From assembly GCA_000242815.2 (NCBI GenBank), contig AHHB01000044.1:124001-188000 (forward strand): a stretch of DNA of 64,000 bases, in the 5' to 3' direction. Below are positions 9,891-18,350 of this stretch, piece after piece; position 1 is the stretch's first letter; each line of letters opens with the position of its first letter. This DNA is from Janthinobacterium lividum PAMC 25724. GTDB lineage: Bacteria > Pseudomonadota > Gammaproteobacteria > Burkholderiales > Burkholderiaceae_D. Under the pieces are notes generated by a model, which was not told the origin of the DNA, ran no database searches, and saw only the letters and a list, made by a program, of their open reading frames with translations. The position numbers were made by a program, and so were the translations under genes.

Positions 9891-9928
9891 GGCGCCGCAG
9901 CGGAGACCCCGGTGCGGCGCCTCTTTCT
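9891..9928 (+). terminator. Probable terminator after the M14 peptidase
   Basis: The 9-bp stem ggcgccgca (9891-9899) pairs with tgcggcgcc (9913-9921). It is followed by tctttct, a short and impure T run. Confidence 0.55.
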
Positions 9929-9952
9929 GTGCCCTGCCCACAAGGTAATCCC

Positions 9953-12105
9953 ATGCACTACGCACTGAACCTGCGCACCTTCATTTACAGCCATTATTTT
10001 TACCTGGGCTTGCGCGTGGCCATCGGCCTGGTCGGCCTGGCCTTGCTGGTCCAGGAAATCAGCGACAGCGCCACCGCCATGACGGTATGCATCGGCGCCC
10101 TGTGCACGACCCTGATGGACATGCCCAGCCCGCTGCGCCACAAATTGAACGAAATGCTGGCCTCCGTGCTGTTGTGTAGCGCCGTCACTCTATTGATCAG
10201 CCTATGCGGGCCGGTGCAGTGGCTCTTGATGGCGGTGCTCGTGCTGGTCAGTTTCCTCGCCAGCATGATGGTGGTGTATGGCAAGAAATCCATGCCCTTG
10301 CAACTGGCCGCCCTGTTCATCATGACCATGTCGATGGAGCATCAGATGACGTGGCAGCAATCATTTCACCATGCAGGCCTGTTCATGCTCGGTGGCCTCA
10401 TCTATCTGGCCTACGCCATGGCCATCGCCTGGGTCTTGCGCCACCGCATCAAACAGCAAGTGCTGGCCGAAGCCCTGTTCGACTGGCCACCTACATCGAC
10501 ATCAAGGCCGACTTCTACGACACGCGTTTCAATTTGACGGCGCAATTCAACAAGCTGGTGCGCCACCAGAGCATATTGGCCGACCGCCAGCAAGCGTCGC
10601 GCGACCTGATTCTGCGCAGCCACAAAAACAGCAAGGATGCCATCGTGGTGCAAGTGCATGTATGCATGCTCGATTTATACGAGCTGATCCTCTCCACGCA
10701 CACCGATTACGCGCTGCTGCGCCAGCACCTGGCCGATTCCGACGTGCTCAAATCCTTGCACGACCTCGCTTACAAGGCAGCGCGCGATATCGAATCGGTC
10801 GCCTACGCCGTCACGCGCAAGCGCGCCTCGTATGCGCAGATCAGCTATGACAAGCAATGGTGTGATATCGAAGCGAAGATAGCCAGCCTGCATGCGCAAG
10901 GAGACAAGGCGCAGGAAGCGCTTGCCACCCTGCGCGCGCAGCGCAACAAGATCCGCGCGATTCTGAAGATGATCGTCGAACTGCACTTGGCCACGCAAAA
11001 AGTCTACGCCGACGTGCCGTTCTGGAACGGTGCGGACATGGCGCCATTTTTGTCGCAGCAGAAATACGAACTGAAGACCTTGCTGGCTAACCTGCGCCTC
11101 GATTCGCCCATATTCCGCTTCGCCCTGCGCGTCTCGATGGCCATCTCGGTGGGCTTGGCGATAGGCCACTGGCTGCCGTATGCGGCGCACAGTTACTGGA
11201 TCGTGCTCACCATCGTCATCATCTTGCGCCCCACGTTCAGCATGACGCGCCAGCGCCGCGCCGACCGCATCATCGGTACCATCATCGGCTGTGTCATCAC
11301 GGCGATCGTGATCCGCTTCGTCCACAGCAATATCGTGCTGATGGCCATTCTATTTTTATCCATCGTCGCCACGCCCACCTTTATTTACTTGCGCTACCGC
11401 TACACGGCCATCGCCGTGAGCCTGATGATCTTGCTGCAGATGCACCTGGTAGCGCCCAGCAACCCGAACCTGGTCAGCGAGCGCCTGATCGATACCCTGA
11501 TCGGCGCTGCGGTGGCGACTATCTTCAGCTTCGTGCTGGCCAATTGGGAATACCAGAGCCTGCCACGGCTGGTGCGCCAGGTACTCAATGTGAACCTGAA
11601 CTATATGCGGGCCAGCTTCGCGCTGTTGCAGGGGGAGTGTTGCGATGACTTCGCTTATCGCATCGAGCGCAAGCGTTTGATGGACAGCCTGGCCGCGCTC
11701 AGTTCGGCGCTGGTGCGCATGCTCGATGAACCGGCCAGCAAGCAACGGGCGGTGGAAGACATCAATCTATTCATCGTGCAAAATTACTTATTGGTGGCAC
11801 ACGTGGCGGCGCTGCGCTCGATCCTGGGGCGCCACGCCAGCTTGTTGCCTGTCGTCCGCGTCAATGCCTTGCTCAGCCACAGCCACGCGCAAGTGTGTCT
11901 GACCCTCTCGCGCGCGCTGGAGCAGCTCGATAACAAGGCCGCCATCAGCGCCCCGCTGGCCGCGCCTGCCACACCACAGGTCAGCGAAGTGGCCTGGTCG
12001 GGCTGGCCACTGGTGCAGCGCCGCATCCGCTTGTTGCAGGCCGATGCCGACAAGATCGTGGTACATAGCGCGGCGATCGTACACATCGTCTCACCGCGCG
12101 GCTGA
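9953..12105 (+). pseudogene. FUSC/YccS family membrane protein, frameshifted at about 10483
   Basis: Two frames together encode a protein of about 717 residues, the size of E. coli YccS. The first (from ATG 9953, AAGG upstream) gives an N-terminal membrane domain of about six helices and ends at ...QQVLAEALFDW. The second resumes with LATYIDIKADFYDTRF and continues with a long soluble helical domain, a second FUSC-type membrane domain (GHWLPYAAHSYWIVLTIVII) and a cytoplasmic tail. Restoring one C in gactgg (to gacctgg, 10481-10486) joins them perfectly. The family resembles aromatic-acid exporters (AaeB-like). The break is either a recent mutation or a sequencing error. Confidence 0.82.
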
Positions 12106-12190
12106 AAAAAAGTCCATGGCGTTGTTGCCGCGCCTCGTCGTACATTCGTACTGCCTTCGGCACGACGCCTAGCCCTGAACATTTTTTCAG
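12102..12190. repeat. Palindromic intergenic repeat, copy B (89 bp)
   Basis: It starts ctgaaaaaaagtccatggc and ends ccctgaacattttttcag, an imperfect inverted repeat like copy A at 4132-4230. The middle forms a second hairpin (cgcctcgtcgta with the tgccttcggcacgacgcc side) containing ttcgtactgc. The element overlaps the stop codon of the FUSC gene (TGA, 12103-12105), so its insertion or growth set the C-terminus of that frame. Confidence 0.5.
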
Positions 12191-12233
12191 CCGCTTTATG
12201 CAGGCTGGCCTGCCTGCGGCAGGCTACCAATCA

Positions 12234-14183
12234 CTACTTCAGATACTGCTCAAACCAGCCGACGGTGCGCTGCTGCAAGTCGCGCTGGTGTTCGATCTTG
12301 CGTAAGGAGTGACCTTCGCCTTCATAGATGACCAGGCTCGATGGCACGCCCATGGCACGCAAGCCGTGCCAGAATTCCAGCGACTGGGCAGCTGGCGTTT
12401 CCACGTCGCGCTCGCCCACATAAATCAGGGTCGGCGTCTTGGCCGCCTTGATCGATTCGATGGGTGAAGCCTTGCGATAGACAGCTGGATTGTCATACGC
12501 GGAAGCGCCAAAGAATGGCATCATCCACTGATTGATGCCATTCTGGCCGTAATAACTGATCCAGTTCGACACGCCCGCCCCCGCCACGGCGGCCTTGAAG
12601 CGGTCGCTGTGCGTGACGCCCCACATGGTCATGAAGCCGCCATATGAATGGCCGATCAAGCCCAGGCGCTGGCCGTCGACGGGGGCCACTTTTTGCACCG
12701 CATCGATGCCGGCCAGGATGTCGCGCCAGTCGCCGCCGCCAAAGTCGGCCATGTTGGCACGCGTGAATGCCTGGCCCTGGCCAAAGCTGCCGCGCGGATT
12801 GGGCAGGAAGACGAAATAGCCTTTTTGCGTCAATTCGTGGATCAGGGTGCTCGCGGCCACATAGCGGGGCGAGGCGGCCGCGCCCGGGCCGCCATGCACG
12901 TTGACGATCAACGGGTAGCGCTTGCCGGACGCCAGTGACGACGGTCCCAACAGCCAGCCCTGCACCTTATATTGCTCGTTATTCCAGCCCACATTCTGCA
13001 CCGTCAGTTGCGGTGCGAAGCCGTCATTGTCGCGCGTGATTTTTTTCAGCTGGGCCACCGGACCGGCCACCAGGTAGCTGGCATGCGTAAAGTCTTCCTG
13101 TGCAGCAGCGGCTCGCAGCCCATCGGCGCTGAACGACAAACGGCCGTCGCTGCCGCTGCTGCTGATCTCACCGAGCAGCACCGGCTGGGCCGGACCGGTC
13201 TGCGCATCGACAGGCACCAGCGCAAGTTGCGCATCGATCAGCGCAGTGGCCAGCAAGCCGCTACCGCGCCAGACGACGCCATTGAAGGTACCGCGATAGT
13301 CTTGCGTGAGATTGCGCGGCGTGCCGCCCGCCAGCGATACGGTATAGATATCGCCGCCGATAGAGCCGAAATCACTCATCAGGCCGCCGATGAAAACCAC
13401 CGTCTTGCCATCTGGCGAGACAGAAGGCAGATTCAGCTGCATGGCTGGCGCGGCGATCACGCGCAGCTCGCCGGTGAGCGCATCAATATGGCTGAGCTTG
13501 GCAACCCACCAGTTGCTGTCGCCATTGCCCTGCGCGCTGGTGGCGACAAAGCCGCGGCCATCCGGCGTCCAGCTGTATTCATACACATAGGTGTCGTTGG
13601 GTGACAGCAAACGCGGTGCGCCGCCACTGGCAGGCACGACGGCAATGCGCTGGGCATCGTCTTCACTGCCCACCTCACCCACCTGGCGCACACCCGCTTC
13701 CACGGCACCGGCCAGCTTGCGCGCACCCAGCGTCGCGAGCAGGGCCAGCTGCTTGCCATCGGGCGACCAGCGTGCCGCACTGGCCACGCCCCTAATACTG
13801 GTCAACACACGCACTTGCGCCTGTGTCAACGTGGCCAGGTACAGCTGCGCCACGCCCGCCTTGGCGTCGTAGCCGACAAAGGCCAGCTGCCTGCCGTCGG
13901 GCGACCAGCTGGGCTTATCGTAGGAGCACACGGCGCAAGGATCGAATTGCTGCACGATGGCACCGGTGGCGGCATCGCGCACGACGATGGCTGCATGCGG
14001 ACGCTGCGGCTGCTCATCGGCCTTGCTTGATTCAATGGCGGCAATGCGCTGGCCATCAGCCGACAGGGCGACGGCGCGATAATCGCGCAGCTCCTTGCTG
14101 CTGGCAGGAGCTGCCTGCAGCGCACTGCCCAGAAGGCTGCTTGCCAGCAAGCCACAGGCGGCAAGATCAGTTATTTTCATCAT
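12234..14183 (-). CDS. S9 family (prolyl oligopeptidase-type) secreted peptidase
   Basis: The 649-residue protein has an N-terminal signal peptide (MMKITDLAACGLLASSLLGSALQA). A seven-bladed TolB-like propeller follows with repeated SPDGR/SPDGK segments (about residues 35-380), then a C-terminal alpha/beta hydrolase. The nucleophile is in GHSYGGFM (Ser513). The Asp is expected in VGERDVETP and the His in GEGHSLR near the end. The HGGPGAA segment forms the oxyanion region. Members cleave short peptides, often after proline or as acylaminoacyl peptidases. The start at 14183 has GGGA upstream; a longer frame to 14219 runs into a terminator. Confidence 0.93.
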   Translation of the reverse strand: MMKITDLAACGLLASSLLGSALQAAPASSKELRDYRAVALSADGQRIAAIESSKADEQPQRPHAAIVVRDAATGAIVQQFDPCAVCSYDKPSWSPDGRQLAFVGYDAKAGVAQLYLATLTQAQVRVLTSIRGVASAARWSPDGKQLALLATLGARKLAGAVEAGVRQVGEVGSEDDAQRIAVVPASGGAPRLLSPNDTYVYEYSWTPDGRGFVATSAQGNGDSNWWVAKLSHIDALTGELRVIAAPAMQLNLPSVSPDGKTVVFIGGLMSDFGSIGGDIYTVSLAGGTPRNLTQDYRGTFNGVVWRGSGLLATALIDAQLALVPVDAQTGPAQPVLLGEISSSGSDGRLSFSADGLRAAAAQEDFTHASYLVAGPVAQLKKITRDNDGFAPQLTVQNVGWNNEQYKVQGWLLGPSSLASGKRYPLIVNVHGGPGAAASPRYVAASTLIHELTQKGYFVFLPNPRGSFGQGQAFTRANMADFGGGDWRDILAGIDAVQKVAPVDGQRLGLIGHSYGGFMTMWGVTHSDRFKAAVAGAGVSNWISYYGQNGINQWMMPFFGASAYDNPAVYRKASPIESIKAAKTPTLIYVGERDVETPAAQSLEFWHGLRAMGVPSSLVIYEGEGHSLRKIEHQRDLQQRTVGWFEQYLK

Positions 14184-14202
14184 GTAAATTCCCGTTAAGA
14201 AT

Positions 14203-14232
14203 AAAAAAACCGCCGACAAGCGCGGCGGTTTT
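14203..14232 (-). terminator. Terminator of the upstream permease gene
   Basis: On the minus strand the stem aaaaccgccg with cggcggtttt is followed by a run of seven Ts (14203-14209). It separates the permease transcript from the S9 peptidase gene. Confidence 0.8.
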
Positions 14233-14249
14233 GGAGCGAGCAGACTGTG

Positions 14250-15722
14250 TTAGCGAGCCTTCTTGCCCAGGTGCGAATGGCGCATGCTGTACAAGAAGTA
14301 AATGGCCACGGTCACCGTCATCCACACACTGAACACGACAAACGTCGTATGTGGCAAATCACGCATGATGTACAGGCAAGCCAATATGCTCAGGCCGGGA
14401 ATCACATACGGCCCGAACGGCACGCTGAAGCCTTCGATGCGGTTCGCACCCTGCTTGTAGCGCAGTACGGGCACGGCCAGCGAGACCACCATGAAGGCGG
14501 TCAGGGTACCGATGCTGACCATGTCCCACAGGTAAGTTGCATCGACGGCGCCGGCTATCGCGGCCACCACCATGCAGACGATGATGGTATTGCTGACCGG
14601 TACCAAAGTACGCGGGTGTATCTTCTGGAACGACTTCGGGATCAGGCCATCGCGGCTGACGGCGAACAGGATGCGCGTCTGGCCATAAATCGTTACCAGG
14701 GTCACGCTGAAGACGGAAATGACGGCGCCAGCCGACAGCACCAGCGCCGGCCAGGACTTGCCTGTCACATTTTGCAGGATGACCGACAGTCCCGCTTCCT
14801 GGCCTTCGAACAGCTTGGCTTGTTGCGCTCCCAGGGCAGCGACGGCCACCAGCAGGTAAAACACGGTAACGATGATCAAGGCACCGAGGATGCCTCGCGG
14901 CACATTGCGCGTGGGATTTTTCACTTCGTCACCCGCCGTCGCCACCGTATCGAGGCCGATGAAGGAGAAGAAAACGGTGCCGGCGGCGGCCGTCACACCG
15001 GTCATGCCGGCAAAGCCCTTGCTGTTGTCGGAATTGAAGAAGGGGACGAAATTGTCGGCATTAAAACCGGAAAACGCGATGATGATGAAAAACACCAGAA
15101 TGGCCAGCTTGATAATGACCATGATGGCGTTCATCAGGGCCGATTCCTTGGCACCACGCAGCAGCAAAAGGCCGCACATGCAGATCAGGAAGATAGGCGG
15201 CAAGTTGATGTGGCCGGCATGAAACTCCATGCCATGCGGACCGGAAACGATCATCGGCGTGCGCAGCATGGCGGGAATATGCCAGCCGAAGGCATTTTCC
15301 AGGAAGTTATTCAGGTAGGACGACCAGCCGATGGCCACGGCACTGCCCGCCAAACCGTATTCCAGCAGCAAACAGGCGGCCATGATGAAGGCAAGGAACT
15401 CGCCCACGGTGGCGTAGGCAAACGAATACGAGGAGCCGGAGGCGGGTATGCGGAACGACAATTCCGCGTAGCACAGGGCCGTCAAGCCGGCAGTGATGGC
15501 GGCGATCAGGAAAGATAGCACGACCGCTGGGCCGGCCTTGGGAACGGCTTCGACCATGGTAAAGAAAATGCCTGTGCCGATGGTGGCACCGACGCCGATC
15601 ATGGTAAGGGAAAACAAGCCGATGGAGCGGCTCAAGCCACTACTGCTGAGGCCTTCACCATATTCGATCGTGGCATCGATCGGCTTGGTGCGGCAAAGTT
15701 TCTGGACCAGGGTTTGAATCAC
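14250..15722 (-). CDS. APC family amino-acid permease (cationic amino-acid transporter type)
   Basis: The 490-residue protein has about twelve to fourteen membrane helices. It opens CRTKPIDATIEYGEG and continues SIGLFSLTMIGVGATIGTGIF, the hallmark first helix of the APC superfamily, with the substrate-contact glycines. CYAELSFRIPASGSSYSFAY in the third helix is also typical of the CAT/YfnA branch. I chose a GTG start at 15722 because AAAGGAAG lies four bases upstream; ATG codons further out lack such a site. It is an inner-membrane importer or exchanger of amino acids, and the substrate is not determined. Confidence 0.9.
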   Translation of the reverse strand: MIQTLVQKLCRTKPIDATIEYGEGLSSSGLSRSIGLFSLTMIGVGATIGTGIFFTMVEAVPKAGPAVVLSFLIAAITAGLTALCYAELSFRIPASGSSYSFAYATVGEFLAFIMAACLLLEYGLAGSAVAIGWSSYLNNFLENAFGWHIPAMLRTPMIVSGPHGMEFHAGHINLPPIFLICMCGLLLLRGAKESALMNAIMVIIKLAILVFFIIIAFSGFNADNFVPFFNSDNSKGFAGMTGVTAAAGTVFFSFIGLDTVATAGDEVKNPTRNVPRGILGALIIVTVFYLLVAVAALGAQQAKLFEGQEAGLSVILQNVTGKSWPALVLSAGAVISVFSVTLVTIYGQTRILFAVSRDGLIPKSFQKIHPRTLVPVSNTIIVCMVVAAIAGAVDATYLWDMVSIGTLTAFMVVSLAVPVLRYKQGANRIEGFSVPFGPYVIPGLSILACLYIMRDLPHTTFVVFSVWMTVTVAIYFLYSMRHSHLGKKAR

Positions 15723-16012
15723 TAGACTTCCTTTGTGAGGCATGCGCAATGTCATGAGGACTGAAAAAGAGAGCAAACGAGGCGCCAGGCACCTTGCATC
15801 GCATCGACTTCTGTTGGCTATAAATTCGCAATAATTTTCTGGTGATTACTCGCCTGCGAAAAAACCGAAAAGAGCTGGTCCATTTTAAATGCCTAAATGA
15901 TTATAGAGCTTTCATCGGCTCTGCTAAACAGAGCTTTGATGCAAAGAAACAACGCTGAGCATGCACCGGCAAACCTGCCAGCGTGCTGGCGATAAAGGAA
16001 AGTGCTTTCAAG
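15723..16012. other. Intergenic region upstream of the permease; nothing definite
   Basis: There are about 290 bases between the permease start and the terminator of the next gene. The middle (15820-15920) is AT-rich and probably carries the permease promoter. I see no open frame or convincing operator. Confidence 0.4.
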
Positions 16013-16050
16013 AAATAAAAAGCGCGCCGCTGGGATCAGAGGCGCGCTTT
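16013..16050 (-). terminator. Terminator of the proY-like permease gene
   Basis: On the minus strand the stem aaagcgcgcc/ggcgcgcttt (16041-16050 with 16018-16028) is followed by a T-rich run. It lies 24 bases after the stop of the next permease. Confidence 0.8.
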
Positions 16051-16073
16051 GAGCTCGGCACAACTACGCTGCT

Positions 16074-17504
16074 TTACCGCTTGACATGTGGCGCATCAGC
16101 CGGCGGCCAGCCTGCCTCGTAGCCTTGCGGCACGTCATCGCGCCGCTCTTTCGGCGCCAGGCCCAGCACGTAGTACAGCAGCGTCAGCAAAATCAGCCAG
16201 GCCGGTCCCACCATCAAGGCGATGCGCGTATCGGGGAAATACGCCATCAGACCAATCACCAGCACCAGGAAGGCCAGCGAAATCCAGGAACCGTATGGCG
16301 CGAACGGCATGCGGAAGGCCAGATTCTTGATTTCCAGCGGGCTCAAGGTCTTGCGGAACTGAAGCTGCGTGACCAGGATCACGCCCCAGGTCCAGACGGC
16401 ACCGAAGGTAGAGATCGAGGTAACCCAGATAAACACTTTTTCCGGCACCAGGTAGTTCAGCAACACACCCAGCAGCAGCGCGAAAACGGACACCAGGATG
16501 GCGCGGCGCGGCACGCCGCTGGCCGTGGTTTGCGCAAACGCCTTCGGTGCCTGGCCTTGCAGCGCCAGGTTGTACAGCATGCGGCCCGTGCTGAAGATAC
16601 CGCCATTGCACGACGACAAGGCTGCCGTCAGCACGACGAAGTTGATGATGCCGGCTGCCGTCTTGATGCCCAGGCGTTCAAATGTCATCACGAAGGGGCT
16701 GCCGGTGGTGCCGATTTCATTCCATGGGTAGATCGACAGAATGACGAACAGTGCGCCGACATAGAAAATCAGGATGCGCCAGAACACTGAATTGATGGCG
16801 TCAGGAATCGATTTCTTCGGGTTCGCCGCTTCGCCGGCCGTCAGGCCGATCATTTCCACGCCCAGATAGGCAAACATCACCATCTGCAAGGACATCAGCA
16901 CGCCCTGCGCGCCATTCGGAAAGAAACCGCCATGCGTCCACAAATTCGAAATACCGATGGCCACACCGCCGTTGCCGAGACCAAAGATAATCATGCCCGT
17001 GCCGCCGACGATCATCAGAATGATGGTAACGACCTTGATCAGGGCGAACCAGAATTCAAACTCGCCGTAGGCTTTTACAGCCAGCAAGTTGATGGCACCC
17101 ATGGAGCCCAAAGCCGCCAGCGCCCAGATCCAGCGCGGCACGTCGGGGAACCAGATGCCCATATAGATAGCGACGGCGGTAATTTCCGCCACGCACGTGA
17201 CGAGCCACAGGAACCAGTAGTTCCAGCCCGTCAGATAGCCTTGCAGGGGGCCCAGATAATCCTGGGCATAGCGGCTGAAAGAGCCGGCCACCGGATTGTG
17301 CACGGCCATTTCGCCCAGCGCGCGCATGATCATGAAAATGACCGCGCCGCCGATAATGTACGACAACATGATGCCGGGCCCGGCCATCTTGATAGCGTTG
17401 CCGGAACCCAAAAACAGGCCCACGCCTATTGCGGCGCCCAGCGCCATCAGGCGTATCTGCCGCTCGCCCAGGCCGCGGTGCAAGCCTTGTTCACTCGTTT
17501 TCAT
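16074..17504 (-). CDS. proY: ProY-like amino-acid permease (AAT family)
   Basis: The 476-residue protein has twelve predicted membrane helices. It opens GLHRGLGERQIRLMALGAAI and includes MAGPGIMLSYIIGGA, MRALGEMAVHNPVAGSFSRY, NLWTHGGFFPNG and SLQMVMFAYLGVEMIGLTAG. From memory these match the proline-specific permease ProY of enteric bacteria closely. It is a proton-coupled importer of neutral amino acids; proline is the best guess. GGAGA precedes the ATG at 17504, and a longer upstream frame has no support. The RidA gene lies 128 bases upstream on the same strand, so they may be co-transcribed. Confidence 0.87.
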   Translation of the reverse strand: MKTSEQGLHRGLGERQIRLMALGAAIGVGLFLGSGNAIKMAGPGIMLSYIIGGAVIFMIMRALGEMAVHNPVAGSFSRYAQDYLGPLQGYLTGWNYWFLWLVTCVAEITAVAIYMGIWFPDVPRWIWALAALGSMGAINLLAVKAYGEFEFWFALIKVVTIILMIVGGTGMIIFGLGNGGVAIGISNLWTHGGFFPNGAQGVLMSLQMVMFAYLGVEMIGLTAGEAANPKKSIPDAINSVFWRILIFYVGALFVILSIYPWNEIGTTGSPFVMTFERLGIKTAAGIINFVVLTAALSSCNGGIFSTGRMLYNLALQGQAPKAFAQTTASGVPRRAILVSVFALLLGVLLNYLVPEKVFIWVTSISTFGAVWTWGVILVTQLQFRKTLSPLEIKNLAFRMPFAPYGSWISLAFLVLVIGLMAYFPDTRIALMVGPAWLILLTLLYYVLGLAPKERRDDVPQGYEAGWPPADAPHVKR

Positions 17505-17586
17505 TACGTGTCTCCGTTTTTTCTTGAATACACCGATCCCTCCACCCCAATGGCGGTTGCGCTCTTGCTGGAAAGGAGGAAAGGAT

Positions 17587-17611
17587 GCGCCGGCGGCAAG
17601 CGCCGGCATGC
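17587..17611 (-). other. GC-rich hairpin between ridA and the permease
   Basis: On the minus strand atgccggcg is followed after five bases by cgccggcgcat, with no T run. It could reduce read-through or protect the ridA message, but no function is shown. Confidence 0.35.
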
Positions 17612-17632
17612 TCATGTGCTTAGACCACTGCG

Positions 17633-18091
17633 TCAGGCCAGTTCGGCGATCAGCTCGATCTCGACGCAAGCGCCCAGCGGGATTTGCGCCACGCCGAAGG
17701 CGGAGCGGGCATGCTTGCCGCTGTCGCCGAAGACTTCGACAAACAGTTCCGAGGCGCCATTGGTCACCAAGTGCTGTTCCGTAAATGTGGCGGTAGAGTT
17801 GACCAGGCTCATGACCTTGACGATGCGCTTGACCTTGTTCAAGTCGCCGCCGCACGCGTCTTGCAGGGTGGCAATCAGCTCGATGGCGATACCGCGCGCA
17901 GCGATCTTGCCTTCTTCCGTGCTCACGTCCTTGCCCAGTTGACCGACCCAGATCTTGCCATCCTTCTTGGCCAGGTGGCCAGACAGGAAGACGGTGTTGC
18001 CCGTGCGGGCATGCATCACGTAAGCGGCAGCTGGTGCGGCAACGACCGGCAATTCAATGTCGAGGGCCTTGAGTTTTTCGTAAAACGACAT
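17633..18091 (-). CDS. RidA family (YjgF/UK114) enamine/imine deaminase-like protein
   Basis: The 152-residue protein is of the RidA superfamily, in the longer group that begins MSFYEKLKALDIELP. The core TVFLSGHLAKKDGKIW, the helix with ALQDACGGDLNKVKRIVKV and the C-terminal PLGACVEIELIAEL are all present. The Arg that holds the substrate carboxylate in RidA is kept in HARSAFG. These cytosolic trimers hydrolyse reactive enamine/imine intermediates made by PLP enzymes acting on amino acids. Its place just before an amino-acid permease fits that role. GGAG lies before the ATG at 18091. Confidence 0.87.
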   Translation of the reverse strand: MSFYEKLKALDIELPVVAAPAAAYVMHARTGNTVFLSGHLAKKDGKIWVGQLGKDVSTEEGKIAARGIAIELIATLQDACGGDLNKVKRIVKVMSLVNSTATFTEQHLVTNGASELFVEVFGDSGKHARSAFGVAQIPLGACVEIELIAELA

Positions 18092-18350
18092 GCTATTTCT
18101 CCAAGAAAACAATATAAGCAAAACCGAAATTCATCAGCAGAAACAGGATGATGGCGCGATGATGGCGTCCTGGCAGCGCGGTAGTGAGCTACAACAACGC
18201 CAGATTAAACATCATCATATTGGTGAACCAGCAGTTTTAGTTCACAAATAGGCCCGGTTATTCAGTGGATTATACCGATAATCAAACAAAATTCAGCATC
18301 AGTTCGTGTAGCGTGTGCGGCCGGCATCGCGCATGACTATTTTTACTTGA

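Noticed and set aside
14247-15518. A 423-residue open frame antisense to the amino-acid permease
   Set aside because: It is dominated by His, Asp, Gly and Gln repeats typical of the reverse of membrane-helix codons. The permease is the real gene.
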